Assembly: GCA_900320565.1 (NCBI GenBank)
Contig: ONSR01000054.1
Span: 1 to 35,251, forward strand
Direction of reading: 5' to 3'
Length of the DNA stretch: 35,251 nt
Origin: an uncultured Prevotellaceae bacterium
GTDB taxonomy: Bacteria > Bacteroidota > Bacteroidia > Bacteroidales > Bacteroidaceae
Shown here piece after piece: positions 7,730 to 15,544 of the stretch. Position numbers and translations under genes: made by a program. Each line of letters begins with the position of its first letter. Within the stretch, counting starts at the first letter, position 1. The notes beneath the pieces were generated by a model that saw only the letters and a program-made list of their open reading frames with translations, searched no databases and was not told the DNA's origin.

Positions 7730-8530
7730 ATGAAGGTTGCGTTGGTACAGATGGACATCGTCTGGGAGAACTCCAAGGCGAATCGTGAGGTGGCGGAGCG
7801 CTTGATGCTCGCTGCCGAGAAGTGCGACATTTACGTACTTCCCGAGATGTGGAGCACGGGCGTTACTACCGAACCAATGGGTGTGGCTGAGCCTGAGAAC
7901 GGCGAAACCCTACAGTGGATGCAAAGGATGGCAGACAAGTTGGATGCAGCAGTTGTGGGCAGCATCGCCGTCAAAGCACAGGACGGCTCTTATAGGAACA
8001 GACTTTACTTCGTCAAACCGAGAGAAAATGTTCAATGTTCTTCCCTTCGGTCAGGCGCAGGCGGAACAATGTTCAATGTTCAATGGTATGACAAGCACCA
8101 CCTCTTCTCGTATGGTGGCGAAACGAAGAACTACACGCCCGGGAACGAATATGTGACGGTCGAGTGGCGAGGCTTGCGCTTCCACCTCAGCATTTGCTAC
8201 GACCTGCGCTTCCCGATTTGGCTGCGGAACCGCGACGACTACGAAGTCCTCATCTGCGTGGCCTCCTGGCCTTCTGTGCGGATGCAGGCTTGGAGGGTGC
8301 TGCTTGCGGCTCGTGCCATCGAGAACCAATGCTATGTGTTGGGCGTGAACCGCATTGGCAAAGACCCATATTGCGAGTACAGCGGCGGCTCTTGCGTCGT
8401 CGATCCCTTCGGCTTTGCGACTGTTTGCCAAGACAACGAGGCCAGCGTCCTCACCCAGACCCTCGACCTGAAACGCCTCAAATCCTTCCGCGAAAAGTTC
8501 CCCGTACTGAAGGAAATGGATTCAATCTGA
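7730..8530 (+). CDS. Carbon-nitrogen hydrolase (nitrilase superfamily), omega-amidase YafV-like
   Basis: A 266-residue hydrolase that probably removes the amide from alpha-ketoglutaramate-type substrates (omega-amidase, glutamine/methionine salvage). The Glu-Lys-Cys triad is visible: E39 in VLPEMWSTGV, Lys in WYDKHHLF and Cys in SICYDLRFP. NRLYFV and VGVNRIGKDP also fit. The start is the ATG at 7730. Residues about 100-120 (from NVQCSSLRSG to TMFNVQ) are encoded by a heptamer-armed repeat lying in frame just before the catalytic-lysine loop, so activity may be altered or the insert may be looped out. It is a single gene with its own terminator. Confidence 0.85.
   Translation: MKVALVQMDIVWENSKANREVAERLMLAAEKCDIYVLPEMWSTGVTTEPMGVAEPENGETLQWMQRMADKLDAAVVGSIAVKAQDGSYRNRLYFVKPRENVQCSSLRSGAGGTMFNVQWYDKHHLFSYGGETKNYTPGNEYVTVEWRGLRFHLSICYDLRFPIWLRNRDDYEVLICVASWPSVRMQAWRVLLAARAIENQCYVLGVNRIGKDPYCEYSGGSCVVDPFGFATVCQDNEASVLTQTLDLKRLKSFREKFPVLKEMDSI
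8028..8089. repeat. Heptamer-armed element inside the nitrilase gene
   Basis: ATGTTCA and ATGTTCT on the left, a GC-rich core containing TTCGG and GCGCAGGC, then ATGTTCA, ATGTTCA and ATGG on the right. The core resembles that of the element at 17146-17240 (TTCG...GCGCAGCC). It is in frame without a stop, adding about 20 codons. Confidence 0.65.
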
Positions 8531-8536
8531 AAAAAG

Positions 8537-8564
8537 CAAAAGGCGGCATTTCTGTCGCCTTTTG
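8537..8564 (+). terminator. Intrinsic terminator after the nitrilase gene
   Basis: A 9-bp perfect stem CAAAAGGCG/CGCCTTTTG with a 10-base loop, 6 bases after the stop. The stem's own T-run supplies the tail. Confidence 0.75.
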
Positions 8565-8573
8565 TGTGTGTCA

Positions 8574-8608
8574 TTTCTAACAATGTAGTTTTGTTAGATT
8601 GTTAGAAA
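8574..8608. repeat. 11-bp inverted repeat at the edge of the restriction-modification cassette
   Basis: TTTCTAACAAT (8574-8584) and ATTGTTAGAAA (8598-8608) are perfect inverted copies. They span the stop codon of the specificity gene. No T-tract follows on the minus strand, so it may be a cassette boundary or an RNA-stabilising hairpin rather than a terminator. Confidence 0.6.
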
Positions 8609-9640
8609 AGATAGAATTGTTTGCGTTTTCCTCTCAATAGATTCCATATATTGTTCCATATAATCCCAATCGGGAGTACCCGTAGATGTGACAGGAAGCA
8701 AAACGGAGAAGTCTGTTCGCATATGCCTGTTCAATTCGTCAATAAAGGCCTTATATCGCAATCTCCCTTCTTTGAAAACCATTATAGAAATAAATCTTTT
8801 GCAATGATCAGACATGATATGTTTCGGAATGAGCACATTTACATTCTGACTTGTATAAAAAGGCTTCTCTTGAATAAAACAGGAGCCTAGATATTCTCCA
8901 CCTAGCGAAATTGTCAAATTGCCTGCTTCATATGGCGTTAGTCCTTCGATTTCATCTATAAAATCAGTTACGCCATTATTTGCATTTGCCCTTCCGACAA
9001 AATTGATACTAGGATTATTATCTGTCATTTTAACTTTATCTAATTTTGTTCCACTATCGATAGTAAACAAAGTATCATCATATAAATGAAATCTTTTCCA
9101 TGTTGTCGTATCAATCTTTGTCCGTGGCTTTCCAACTATGTTATATAATAAAGATATATTATTTCTTGCACCATCTTCTTTCTGTTGCATATAACGCTCC
9201 ATGTGTTGCCAATCGGGTTTGTTGTCGGCAGTGATGGGGAGTTTTATTATTTCGTCACTAACCTTTTGAGGGGAACATTTCTCTTCATATGAATATTTTC
9301 GGAACAATACTCCATCTAACATACAACTTATGAAAATTTTTGCCTTTTCGGGAATCTCCACCTTTTCTTTCAAGACAATAGCATCTCCATTCACATTAAA
9401 TGGATAGTTATGGTAAAATGAACTTCCACATCCTACCCCATTACACGAAATTGTTATTTGATTGCAATAAGGAGCATCTGCTTCATAATATCCCGCAACA
9501 CCCTGACAACTACGGGCAGCGGCTACTACTGGAGTAGGCCCTTCTGGAAGTATCTGTAATTTTTTTACCTTTCCTCTTTCAAAGTCAAATAAATCTCCAA
9601 CCCGAAAGTCTCCCCAGTTTGTGGTATCTATCTTTCTCAT
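8594..9640 (-). CDS. Restriction-modification specificity subunit (HsdS/BcgI-B-like)
   Basis: A 348-residue protein built as two similar halves, each opening with a target-recognition-like segment (IDTTNWGDFRVGDLFDFERG near 4-23; IDTTTWKRFHLYDDTLFTIDSG in the second half) and each closing with a PDW-x-YMERYM-type helix (PDWQHMERYM, PDWDYMEQYM). This duplicated layout is that of type I and type IIB specificity subunits, which read a bipartite DNA site. The length is close to the BcgI B subunit (about 340). Its ATG overlaps the stop of the upstream catalytic subunit by 4 bases, so translation is coupled. Base composition is clearly more AT-rich than in neighbours. The recognised DNA site cannot be predicted. 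Confidence 0.85.
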   Translation of the reverse strand: MRKIDTTNWGDFRVGDLFDFERGKVKKLQILPEGPTPVVAAARSCQGVAGYYEADAPYCNQITISCNGVGCGSSFYHNYPFNVNGDAIVLKEKVEIPEKAKIFISCMLDGVLFRKYSYEEKCSPQKVSDEIIKLPITADNKPDWQHMERYMQQKEDGARNNISLLYNIVGKPRTKIDTTTWKRFHLYDDTLFTIDSGTKLDKVKMTDNNPSINFVGRANANNGVTDFIDEIEGLTPYEAGNLTISLGGEYLGSCFIQEKPFYTSQNVNVLIPKHIMSDHCKRFISIMVFKEGRLRYKAFIDELNRHMRTDFSVLLPVTSTGTPDWDYMEQYMESIERKTQTILSFLTI

Positions 9641-11430
9641 ATATCTACCCCCTTTAATGTTATAATGGTATCATTATTGTTTTGCGAAATATGACTACCA
9701 TATAGAACCTTTTGCATTAGTTTTTCTTCAAACTCTTTCACATCAATACCTCTTTTGAAAAGTTCGTAATCCATCATTGTTTTTATAAAATCCTCTTCGA
9801 AGATTTCAAAGGGTTTTTCGGGCTTTTGATATGAAAGATGTTCGTTTGGATGAATGATTTGACGAGTGTTATATAAATCATCTACACCATTATGAATGGC
9901 ACATATCCAATAATCTTCTTTTTCCGGCCATTTGTTCCTTATATCTTGGCGTCCCTGATTTTTGACGGTTTCAAGTCCATCTTCCTCTATATAATAACCA
10001 ATAATGTCGCGTCCATTTTGAGAACGTTTTGCTTCGAAAACGAAAACAGAAGTCGTTACTCCTTGACCAAAGAATAAATTTTCGGGTAATTTTACAATTA
10101 AATTCAAAGTATGGTCCTTTAATAATTTATTACCATATCTTTTGTCCTTCATGTCTTTCTCGAGTTTTTTATCCGGCAAGATGAAAGCGCATTTCGTTCC
10201 CTGAGGAACAGAATCGAGTACGTTTTTGACGATAGTTAAACAACCATACTTTCTTTCAAATGGTGGGTTCATAAGAACCTTTGTAATGCCCTTGGATGCA
10301 ATCCACTCTTTTGCTTCTTCTGTTCTTGAATCTAATTGTTCAAGATTTGTTTTACCATCCTTATGTATAAGCATATTAGCGCATGCCAAAGCAAAAATCT
10401 CTTTGTCAAACTCTATACCGAACAAATGATTTCCTTTGATGTTTTTTGCTTCTTGGGTGCTAACTCCCCCAACTTCGTGTATCATATTACACATGGCTTT
10501 CACCAAAAAAGCCCCAGAACCGCAAGCCGCATCCAATACTCTGTCATCCTTATTTACATCGATAAGACGAAACATAAAAGAAGTAATATGGTCAGGAGTA
10601 AAGACTTGCCCAGATTCAGATTTCTTTTTGTAACGGTTGAACTCGTTGAAGAAGATGCCCATCACATCCTCGCCGTTCCAATAGTCAGAGTTCACGCATT
10701 CGGAAATCTCGCCAATCCTTTGAATAAAATCATCAATAGCTGACTGATTGCTATCATTATTCATCTCGATAGCATTATATGCTTTCGTTAGGAGTTGCAA
10801 TTTTAAGTTTTGTTGAAGGTCTGCCTGTATCGTTTGGTTTAGTGTGCTTAATATGCTTTGTTTTAGAGTAGAGAAGTCCATTCCCTTTTGCAGTAAAGCC
10901 CCATAACGCTTCGCAACTAAAGCGCAAGCGGTAAATATCATTCGTTTATAGAGATTCTTTATTCCAAATTGTGTATGAAGAGAATCGTTGATTTGTTTTG
11001 TAATACGAAATATTTTTTGCTTGTCGATTTGTTGCTGCGTATATAGGCACTTGTAGTAGTGCTTATGCTGCAATGTTGAAGCAACACCTGTGATTTCTTC
11101 ATCGTTTTTGAAAACACGAATGTCTACACCATTATATAAAATTCCAACGACTTTTGAATATTTGGCTCGAACAAATTCAATGTTCTTTTCTAATTCTTTA
11201 ACCCATTTAGATTTGGTTAAATCTTCTTTTTCTGCTTTGGTTTCAAGGATTATTGCGACTTCTCCCTTATCAGAAGGAAGATACCATCCGTCGGGCTTGT
11301 TTGTGTTGCCAGTAAAACCTAATTGATTAAAGGTGGTAATTTGACCAGTACCTTGTTGTACATTTTCTTCTCCGTCATCAAAACCGAGAATAATTTTGGC
11401 TTCGTCTCTTACTTGGTCTTCGGTTCTCAT
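9637..11430 (-). CDS. Combined restriction nuclease-N6-adenine methyltransferase subunit (BcgI-A-like, type IIB/IIG)
   Basis: A 597-residue protein. Residues about 45-70 carry a PD-(D/E)xK-like nuclease pattern (PDGWYL...VAIILETKAEK). The middle is helical. From about residue 280 comes an N6-adenine methyltransferase: DAACGSGAFLVKA (AdoMet-binding motif I), FGIEFDKEIFALA, and catalytic NPPF (motif IV). One polypeptide therefore both cuts and methylates, with specificity supplied by the next gene. Size and two-gene layout match BcgI (about 640 and 340 residues), which cuts on both sides of its site. No separate helicase/HsdR is present, which argues against type I. It is AT-rich, so probably acquired. 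Translation starts next to a perfect hairpin. Confidence 0.85.
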   Translation of the reverse strand: MRTEDQVRDEAKIILGFDDGEENVQQGTGQITTFNQLGFTGNTNKPDGWYLPSDKGEVAIILETKAEKEDLTKSKWVKELEKNIEFVRAKYSKVVGILYNGVDIRVFKNDEEITGVASTLQHKHYYKCLYTQQQIDKQKIFRITKQINDSLHTQFGIKNLYKRMIFTACALVAKRYGALLQKGMDFSTLKQSILSTLNQTIQADLQQNLKLQLLTKAYNAIEMNNDSNQSAIDDFIQRIGEISECVNSDYWNGEDVMGIFFNEFNRYKKKSESGQVFTPDHITSFMFRLIDVNKDDRVLDAACGSGAFLVKAMCNMIHEVGGVSTQEAKNIKGNHLFGIEFDKEIFALACANMLIHKDGKTNLEQLDSRTEEAKEWIASKGITKVLMNPPFERKYGCLTIVKNVLDSVPQGTKCAFILPDKKLEKDMKDKRYGNKLLKDHTLNLIVKLPENLFFGQGVTTSVFVFEAKRSQNGRDIIGYYIEEDGLETVKNQGRQDIRNKWPEKEDYWICAIHNGVDDLYNTRQIIHPNEHLSYQKPEKPFEIFEEDFIKTMMDYELFKRGIDVKEFEEKLMQKVLYGSHISQNNNDTIITLKGVDI

Positions 11431-11434
11431 ATAC

Positions 11435-11459
11435 GATAAGCATTGTGCGAATGCTTATC
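11435..11459. promoter_or_regulatory. Perfect inverted repeat directly before the R-M start codon
   Basis: GATAAGCATT (11435-11444), 5-base spacer, AATGCTTATC (11450-11459); the gene's ATG starts 4 bases after it. In the mRNA this hairpin would occlude the translation start; as DNA it could be an operator. No T-tract follows. Confidence 0.65.
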
Positions 11460-11479
11460 ATCGGAGGCAGGCTATGTAG

Positions 11480-11729
11480 AAACAAATAAAGCATGGACGT
11501 CTATCCATGCTCTAAAGGCTCTACCAAAGCCTACCAGTTCAGATAAGTTACGCCCATGCCTATGGCATAGACGTTTGCAACTTATTCATTGAACTGGTTT
11601 CTTTTTGAATTGGTAGATTCTTAGAGCAATTCCGAATAACAGCAAACGCTTGTTATATATTCCAATAAGATTCAAAGGGCTCCTCCGCTGAGGTTTGAGG
11701 CTCCGTGATGGAACTTTTATGCCCTTCTG
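11480..11729 (-). ncRNA. Structured small RNA with own promoter and terminator, possible 6S/Bacteroidales-1 class
   Basis: A rod of nested perfect helices is visible: GCTCTAA (11509-11515)/TTAGAGC (11621-11627), CTACCAA (11521-11527)/TTGGTAG (11610-11616), CCAGTTCA (11534-11541)/TGAACTGG (11590-11597), ATAAGTT (11543-11549)/AACTTAT (11579-11585), ATGCC/GGCAT with a 3-base loop (11556-11568). A TATCTTTG promoter lies at its 5' side. It ends in hairpin AGCATGGA/TCCATGCT (11490-11511) followed on the minus strand by TTTATTTGTTT. A rod interrupted by internal loops, standing alone with a promoter and terminator, fits 6S-like RNA. A further 7-base match (CGTTTGC near 11655 with GCAAACG near 11575) could form a pseudoknot. 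The 5' end is estimated. The class is inference. Confidence 0.6.
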
Positions 11730-11734
11730 CTTTG

Positions 11735-11765
11735 CAAAGATACGAAAAATCTCCCTTACCCACAA
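11735..11765 (-). promoter_or_regulatory. Promoter of the small RNA
   Basis: Minus-strand -7 box TATCTTTG (plus 11735-11742) and TTG (plus 11763-11765) with a 20-base spacer. It is the only good promoter seen upstream of the restriction-modification genes on this strand. Confidence 0.7.
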
Positions 11766-11777
11766 AAGATAAGGGAG
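11743..11777 (-). terminator. Hairpin overlapping the small-RNA promoter
   Basis: CTCCCTTA (11751-11758) and TAAGGGAG (11770-11777) form a perfect 8-bp stem, followed on the minus strand by ATTTTT. It can stop transcription arriving from the rel side. It also spans the -33 region of the small-RNA promoter, so it could instead be an operator. Confidence 0.55.
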
Positions 11778-11851
11778 AAATTTTGGAGTAGCTTCATGCA
11801 GGAAGGTTGCTCCTTATAGGTTGATTGAAGACTAAACTCGCAGGAAATGGA

Positions 11852-11983
11852 GTGATTTCTCACGTCAAATTATCCTTTATCATTTGACGAGTTGCTCAAC
11901 ATGACTCGTCAGATTCGTTGATTCATCATGATGAATCGATTGGTGCATCATGATGAATCAAACAACTTGACACGTTAAAATAA
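11852..11983. repeat. 22-bp-period tandem repeat, locus 3
   Basis: Six units start at 11852, 11874, 11896, 11918, 11940 and 11962. The fourth and fifth (11918-11939, 11940-11961) are palindromes around CATCATGATG with TTG...CAA-type ends. The third contains GACTCGTCA and the last AACTTGACACGTTAA. The same central position of each unit carries CATG, CACG or CTCG. The array ends in the T-tail of the rel terminator. Apart from this array, the small RNA and the terminators, I see nothing in 11431-12085. Confidence 0.75.
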
Positions 11984-12009
11984 AAAAGCCAGGCTGTTGA
12001 GTCTGGCTT
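11975..12009 (-). terminator. Intrinsic terminator of the parA-to-rel operon
   Basis: AAGCCAG/CTGGCTT stem (11986-12009) followed on the minus strand by TTTTTTATTTT. It lies 77 bases after the rel stop. Confidence 0.85.
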
Positions 12010-12085
12010 GTTATCATGTTAAGTTCCCTCGGGAATGCAGGGGTAGTCGGTCTCCCGTCGGGGGATGTTTGTTGTCGGGGTTGCT

Positions 12086-14356
12086 TTAGAAGCGTCGTAC
12101 GTCCTCGACCTCTTCGATTTTCTTCAGGTCGTGGCAGATGTTTTGGAGGTCCTTGGCATCGTGCACACCGAGTCGGAGTTCGGCGGTAAACAGGCCGTCG
12201 CTGGTGTCGATGTGTATGCTGTGGATGTTCATGTTGAGCTGCTGCGAGAGGATTCCCGTGATTTGATGGAGGACGCCTACGCGGTCGAAGCCCACGATGT
12301 GGAGTGTGGCGGGGAAGGATAGCGTGCCGTGTGTGTCCCAAGTGGCAGCCAGGATGCCGTTCCCGCCAGTTGCTTTGAGGCGTTTTGCGATGTCGCACTG
12401 GCGTTTGTGGATGACGATTTTGCCGTTTTCATCGAGGTATCCGAGCACATCATCGCCGGGAATCGGGTGACATTCGTCGCACAAAGTGTATCGGCCGATA
12501 GTCTCCTCGCTGAGGACCAGCGTTTTCTTCTTGTCGATTTTGGGTGTCTTGTCCTCTCCTTCGGAAGCGGGCTTTGTCTCTTCCTCCTCGGCGGAAATGG
12601 GGGAGTGGTTCTTTTTCTTGAAGATTGTGAAGTACTTGCTCCACTTCTTCTCCTTGTGAATCTTCTCGTTGAGGGCGTTCAAGTCGCCTTCTCCGAGCGT
12701 GATGGTCTGCGAACCAATCATGGAGAGCAGTTCCTCGCGGCTGCTCAATTCGTGGTAGTGACAGAGTTTCGCGATGTTGAGGCTCGTGGCTTCTTTCTCG
12801 TTTTTCTGCAGGAAGTCGTTCAGGATGTCCTCGCCAATCTTCTGCTTCTCCCTTTCCATTCGGCGCAGGATGGCAACGATCTTGCCCTTCGCTTTAGCCG
12901 TCGTGACGAAGTCTATCCAGCCTTTCTCGACCTTTTGGTTCTTCGAGGTGAGGATCTCGACTTGGTCTCCGCTCTGCAGCACCTGGCTGATGCCGACGAG
13001 TTTGTGGTTCACCTTTGCTCCGATGCAGTGTGTGCCGAGGAAGGTATGCACGCTGAAAGCGAAGTCGAGCACAGTACAACCGGCCGGCATGGTCTTGAAT
13101 TCGCCCTTAGGCGTCACGACGAAAATCTCGTTGGCAAACAGGTTGAGCTTGATGGTGTCGAGGAAGTCGATGGCATTCGGCTGTGGGTCGTCCAGGATTT
13201 CCTTGATTTGGTAGAGCCATTTGTCGAGCCCGTCGTCGGTGCCCTCCGTGTTGATGTCGCCGTCCTTGTACTTCCAGTGAGCCGCAAAGCCGTGCTCTGC
13301 GATGTCGTCCATGCGGCGGCTTCGTATCTGCACCTCAACCCATTTGCCCGACTTGCTCATGAGCGTCGAGTGAAGCGCCTGGTATCCGTTGGCCTTTTTG
13401 TTGTGCACCCAGTCTCGCAAGCGGTCGGGATGCGGCTTGTATATCGTGCTGGCGATGTTGTATATCTTGAAGCACTCGTCCGTTTCGTTCATGCCTTCCG
13501 TCACTTCGAAAATGATGCGTACGGCCAGTATGTCATAGACCTCTTCGAATGTGACGTGCTTCGTCTGCATCTTCGACCAGATGCTGTAGGGCTTTTTGAT
13601 GCGTGCCTTGATCTCGTACTTGAGTCCCGCCTTGTCGAGCTCCTGCCTGATGGGTGCGGTGAACTGGTCGAAGATGGACGTCAAGTGCTCTCGAATGCCC
13701 TCGAGCTGGTCTTGTATCGCCTTGTATTCCTCAGGGTGCTCGTAGCTGAAGCTGAGGTCCTCGAGCTCCTCCTTCACTTTGTTCAGGCCGAGTCGGTGAG
13801 CCAAAGGAGCATAGATGTAGAGGGTCTCGCCCGCTATCTTGTACTGTTTTCCAGGCAGTTGGCTGCCCAGGGTACGCATGTTATGCAGTCGGTCGGAAAT
13901 CTTAATCAGGATGACTCGTATGTCCTCGCTCATCGTGAGCAGCAACTTCTTGAAGGATTCCGCCTGTACCGACGCTTTGTCGCCGAAGATGCCGCCCGAT
14001 ATCTTGGTCAGTCCATCGACGATCTGCGCTATTTTAGGCCCGAAGATGTTGGCGATGTCCTCAACCGTGTAGTCCGTATCCTCTACCACATCGTGCAGGA
14101 GCGCCGAGCAGATGCCTGTGCTTCCCAAGCCGATGTCCTCGCACGCAATCTGTGCCACGGCAATGGGATGCATGATGTATGGCTCTCCGGAAAGTCGTCG
14201 GACGCCTTTATGAGCTTCTTTAGCGAAGTTGAAGGCCTTGTCGATGATTTCGGTATGCTTGCGGTGATGCGATGCCAAATAAGTGTCTATCAGGTGCTGA
14301 TACGCTTCGGCAACCATCCGCTCGTCTTCCATCTCACGAAGGTTATTGTCTTCCAT
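12086..14356 (-). CDS. Bifunctional (p)ppGpp synthetase/hydrolase, Rel/SpoT family
   Basis: A 756-residue long RSH protein controlling the stringent response alarmone. N-terminal HD hydrolase domain (AKEAHKG...YIMHPIAVA, and the HDVVEDTDYT metal site near residue 90), synthetase domain (RIKKPYSIWSKMQ, YDILAVRI, NGYQALHSTLM), TGS domain (VVTPKGEFKTMPAGCTVLDFAFSVH), and a C-terminal zinc-finger/ACT region (TLHIVGFDRVGVLHQITGIL). Both catalytic halves look intact, so hydrolysis and synthesis are both expected. It is the last gene of the parAB cluster. Its ATG lies 8 bases after the stop of the displaced lytic-transglycosylase LysM frame. Confidence 0.95.
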   Translation of the reverse strand: MEDNNLREMEDERMVAEAYQHLIDTYLASHHRKHTEIIDKAFNFAKEAHKGVRRLSGEPYIMHPIAVAQIACEDIGLGSTGICSALLHDVVEDTDYTVEDIANIFGPKIAQIVDGLTKISGGIFGDKASVQAESFKKLLLTMSEDIRVILIKISDRLHNMRTLGSQLPGKQYKIAGETLYIYAPLAHRLGLNKVKEELEDLSFSYEHPEEYKAIQDQLEGIREHLTSIFDQFTAPIRQELDKAGLKYEIKARIKKPYSIWSKMQTKHVTFEEVYDILAVRIIFEVTEGMNETDECFKIYNIASTIYKPHPDRLRDWVHNKKANGYQALHSTLMSKSGKWVEVQIRSRRMDDIAEHGFAAHWKYKDGDINTEGTDDGLDKWLYQIKEILDDPQPNAIDFLDTIKLNLFANEIFVVTPKGEFKTMPAGCTVLDFAFSVHTFLGTHCIGAKVNHKLVGISQVLQSGDQVEILTSKNQKVEKGWIDFVTTAKAKGKIVAILRRMEREKQKIGEDILNDFLQKNEKEATSLNIAKLCHYHELSSREELLSMIGSQTITLGEGDLNALNEKIHKEKKWSKYFTIFKKKNHSPISAEEEETKPASEGEDKTPKIDKKKTLVLSEETIGRYTLCDECHPIPGDDVLGYLDENGKIVIHKRQCDIAKRLKATGGNGILAATWDTHGTLSFPATLHIVGFDRVGVLHQITGILSQQLNMNIHSIHIDTSDGLFTAELRLGVHDAKDLQNICHDLKKIEEVEDVRRF

Positions 14357-14364
14357 AGTCGGTT

Positions 14365-14532
14365 TTATTTCACTCTAATCTTTCGTCCGGCATAGACCGT
14401 GTTGCCACGAATGCCGTTAAGCCGCTTGAGTTTGGCAACAGTTGTGCCGTTTCTCCTTGCAATTGCGCCAAGAGTATCGCCTCTGCGGACAGTCACAGAC
14501 TTGCCTCCTCGACTGCTTTTACCCTTCTTTGC
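14365..14532 (-). pseudogene. Detached C-terminal LysM domain of the lytic transglycosylase (frameshifted)
   Basis: One base out of frame with the upstream gene, the minus strand reads AKKGKSSRGGK, then VTVRRGDTLGAIARRNGTT, VAKLKRLNGI and VYAGRKIRVK, then a stop at 14365-14367. That is a complete LysM peptidoglycan-binding domain. It follows the transglycosylase without a start codon of its own. The reading frames can be joined by removing one base near 14531-14536. Confidence 0.75.
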
Positions 14533-15529
14533 AAGCGTGGGAATCGCCTGGAATCAACGTGGTGCGGTACTGCGGATTGAGCTTCCGAAGTTCCTCCTGA
14601 CTAATGCCGCAAAGCTCGGCGATGCGTTCCATGCGGACATTTCTGCTGACCTGTATCGTGTCGGTTCCCTGCGGAAGTCTGGTGTTGATGGGGCAGATAT
14701 TGTGGTCGCAATAGTAGTTCATGATGTAGTTTGCTGCGATGAAAGCAGGCACGTAGCCGCGTGTCTCGGCTGGCAAGTAAGGATAAATCGTCCAATAATC
14801 CTTGACGCCTCCTGCTCTCTTTATGGCTTTGAGGATATTGTTGGGACCGCAATTGTAGCTGGCAATAGCGAGGGTCCAGTCGCCGAAGATGCCATAAAGG
14901 TCGTGCAAATAACGGGCTGCGGCATAACTTGCCTTGATGGGGTCGCGACGTTCGTCAATCAAACTGGTCACCTCGAGACCGTATTGCTTGCCGGTACCTA
15001 TCATGAATTGCCACAAGCCAACTGCTCCGGCGCGGCTCACGGCAGTGGGATTGAGTGCGCTCTCAATGATGGGCAGGTACTTTAGCTCAAGCGGCATTTG
15101 ATAGCTCTCGAGTGCCTCCTCGAAGATTGGGTTGTAGAAGTTGCTCGCGCCCAGCAGTACGGCAACCGAGTTGCGCAGCCGTCCGCTGTAGAGATCTATG
15201 TATCTCTGCACAGCGCTGTTGTATGGCATGTCGATTACATTAGGCAACCTGCTCAATCGATAAGCGTAGGTCTGTGCGTCGAACACAGGGTTGTCGCCTG
15301 TCGATTCACAGTTCTCGTCGAAGAAGAGGTAGTTGCGTGTCTGCCAGTCGGCAAGCAAACTGTCTATTTCCCTGTTCTGCAAGCCTTCGGGCAACTCTTC
15401 GATGACTTCCGGCAGGGACAGGATGTCGTCTTGTTCTTCGTCGTCTTCTTCGTATTGCGCCAAGGCGAGATTGCAGGGGAAGAATAGGAAAAGGAGTAGG
15501 GCGGAACAGTATGTTGTGAACTTTTTCAT
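14519..15529 (-). CDS. Membrane-bound lytic murein transglycosylase (MltD-like, SLT domain), C-terminus truncated by frameshift
   Basis: A 336-residue exported protein. Signal peptide at residues 1-24 (FTTYCSALLLFLFFPCNLALA); lytic transglycosylase family 1 domain with catalytic Glu in KYLPIIESALNP, SRAGAVGLWQFM, and the AIASYNCGPNNILKAI segment; then a first LysM-like repeat (VSRNVRMERIAELCGISQEELRKLNP). It cleaves glycan strands with 1,6-anhydro ends during wall turnover. The frame ends abruptly (DSHACKEG), and a full second LysM continues in another frame. Either this strain has a truncated enzyme, or there is programmed shifting or a sequence error. It is cotranscribed between DUF5683 and rel. 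Confidence 0.88.
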   Translation of the reverse strand: MKKFTTYCSALLLFLFFPCNLALAQYEEDDEEQDDILSLPEVIEELPEGLQNREIDSLLADWQTRNYLFFDENCESTGDNPVFDAQTYAYRLSRLPNVIDMPYNSAVQRYIDLYSGRLRNSVAVLLGASNFYNPIFEEALESYQMPLELKYLPIIESALNPTAVSRAGAVGLWQFMIGTGKQYGLEVTSLIDERRDPIKASYAAARYLHDLYGIFGDWTLAIASYNCGPNNILKAIKRAGGVKDYWTIYPYLPAETRGYVPAFIAANYIMNYYCDHNICPINTRLPQGTDTIQVSRNVRMERIAELCGISQEELRKLNPQYRTTLIPGDSHACKEG

Positions 15530-15544
15530 TGTAAGATATGTAGT

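Noticed and set aside
8594-11430. Type I restriction system
   Set aside because: There is no HsdR helicase-nuclease gene; the nuclease motif is fused to the methyltransferase, as in BcgI-like systems.
12329-14395. 688-residue open frame opposite rel
   Set aside because: It is antisense to a full, well-conserved Rel protein, is Val/Leu/Asp-rich in the way mirror frames are, and matches no family.
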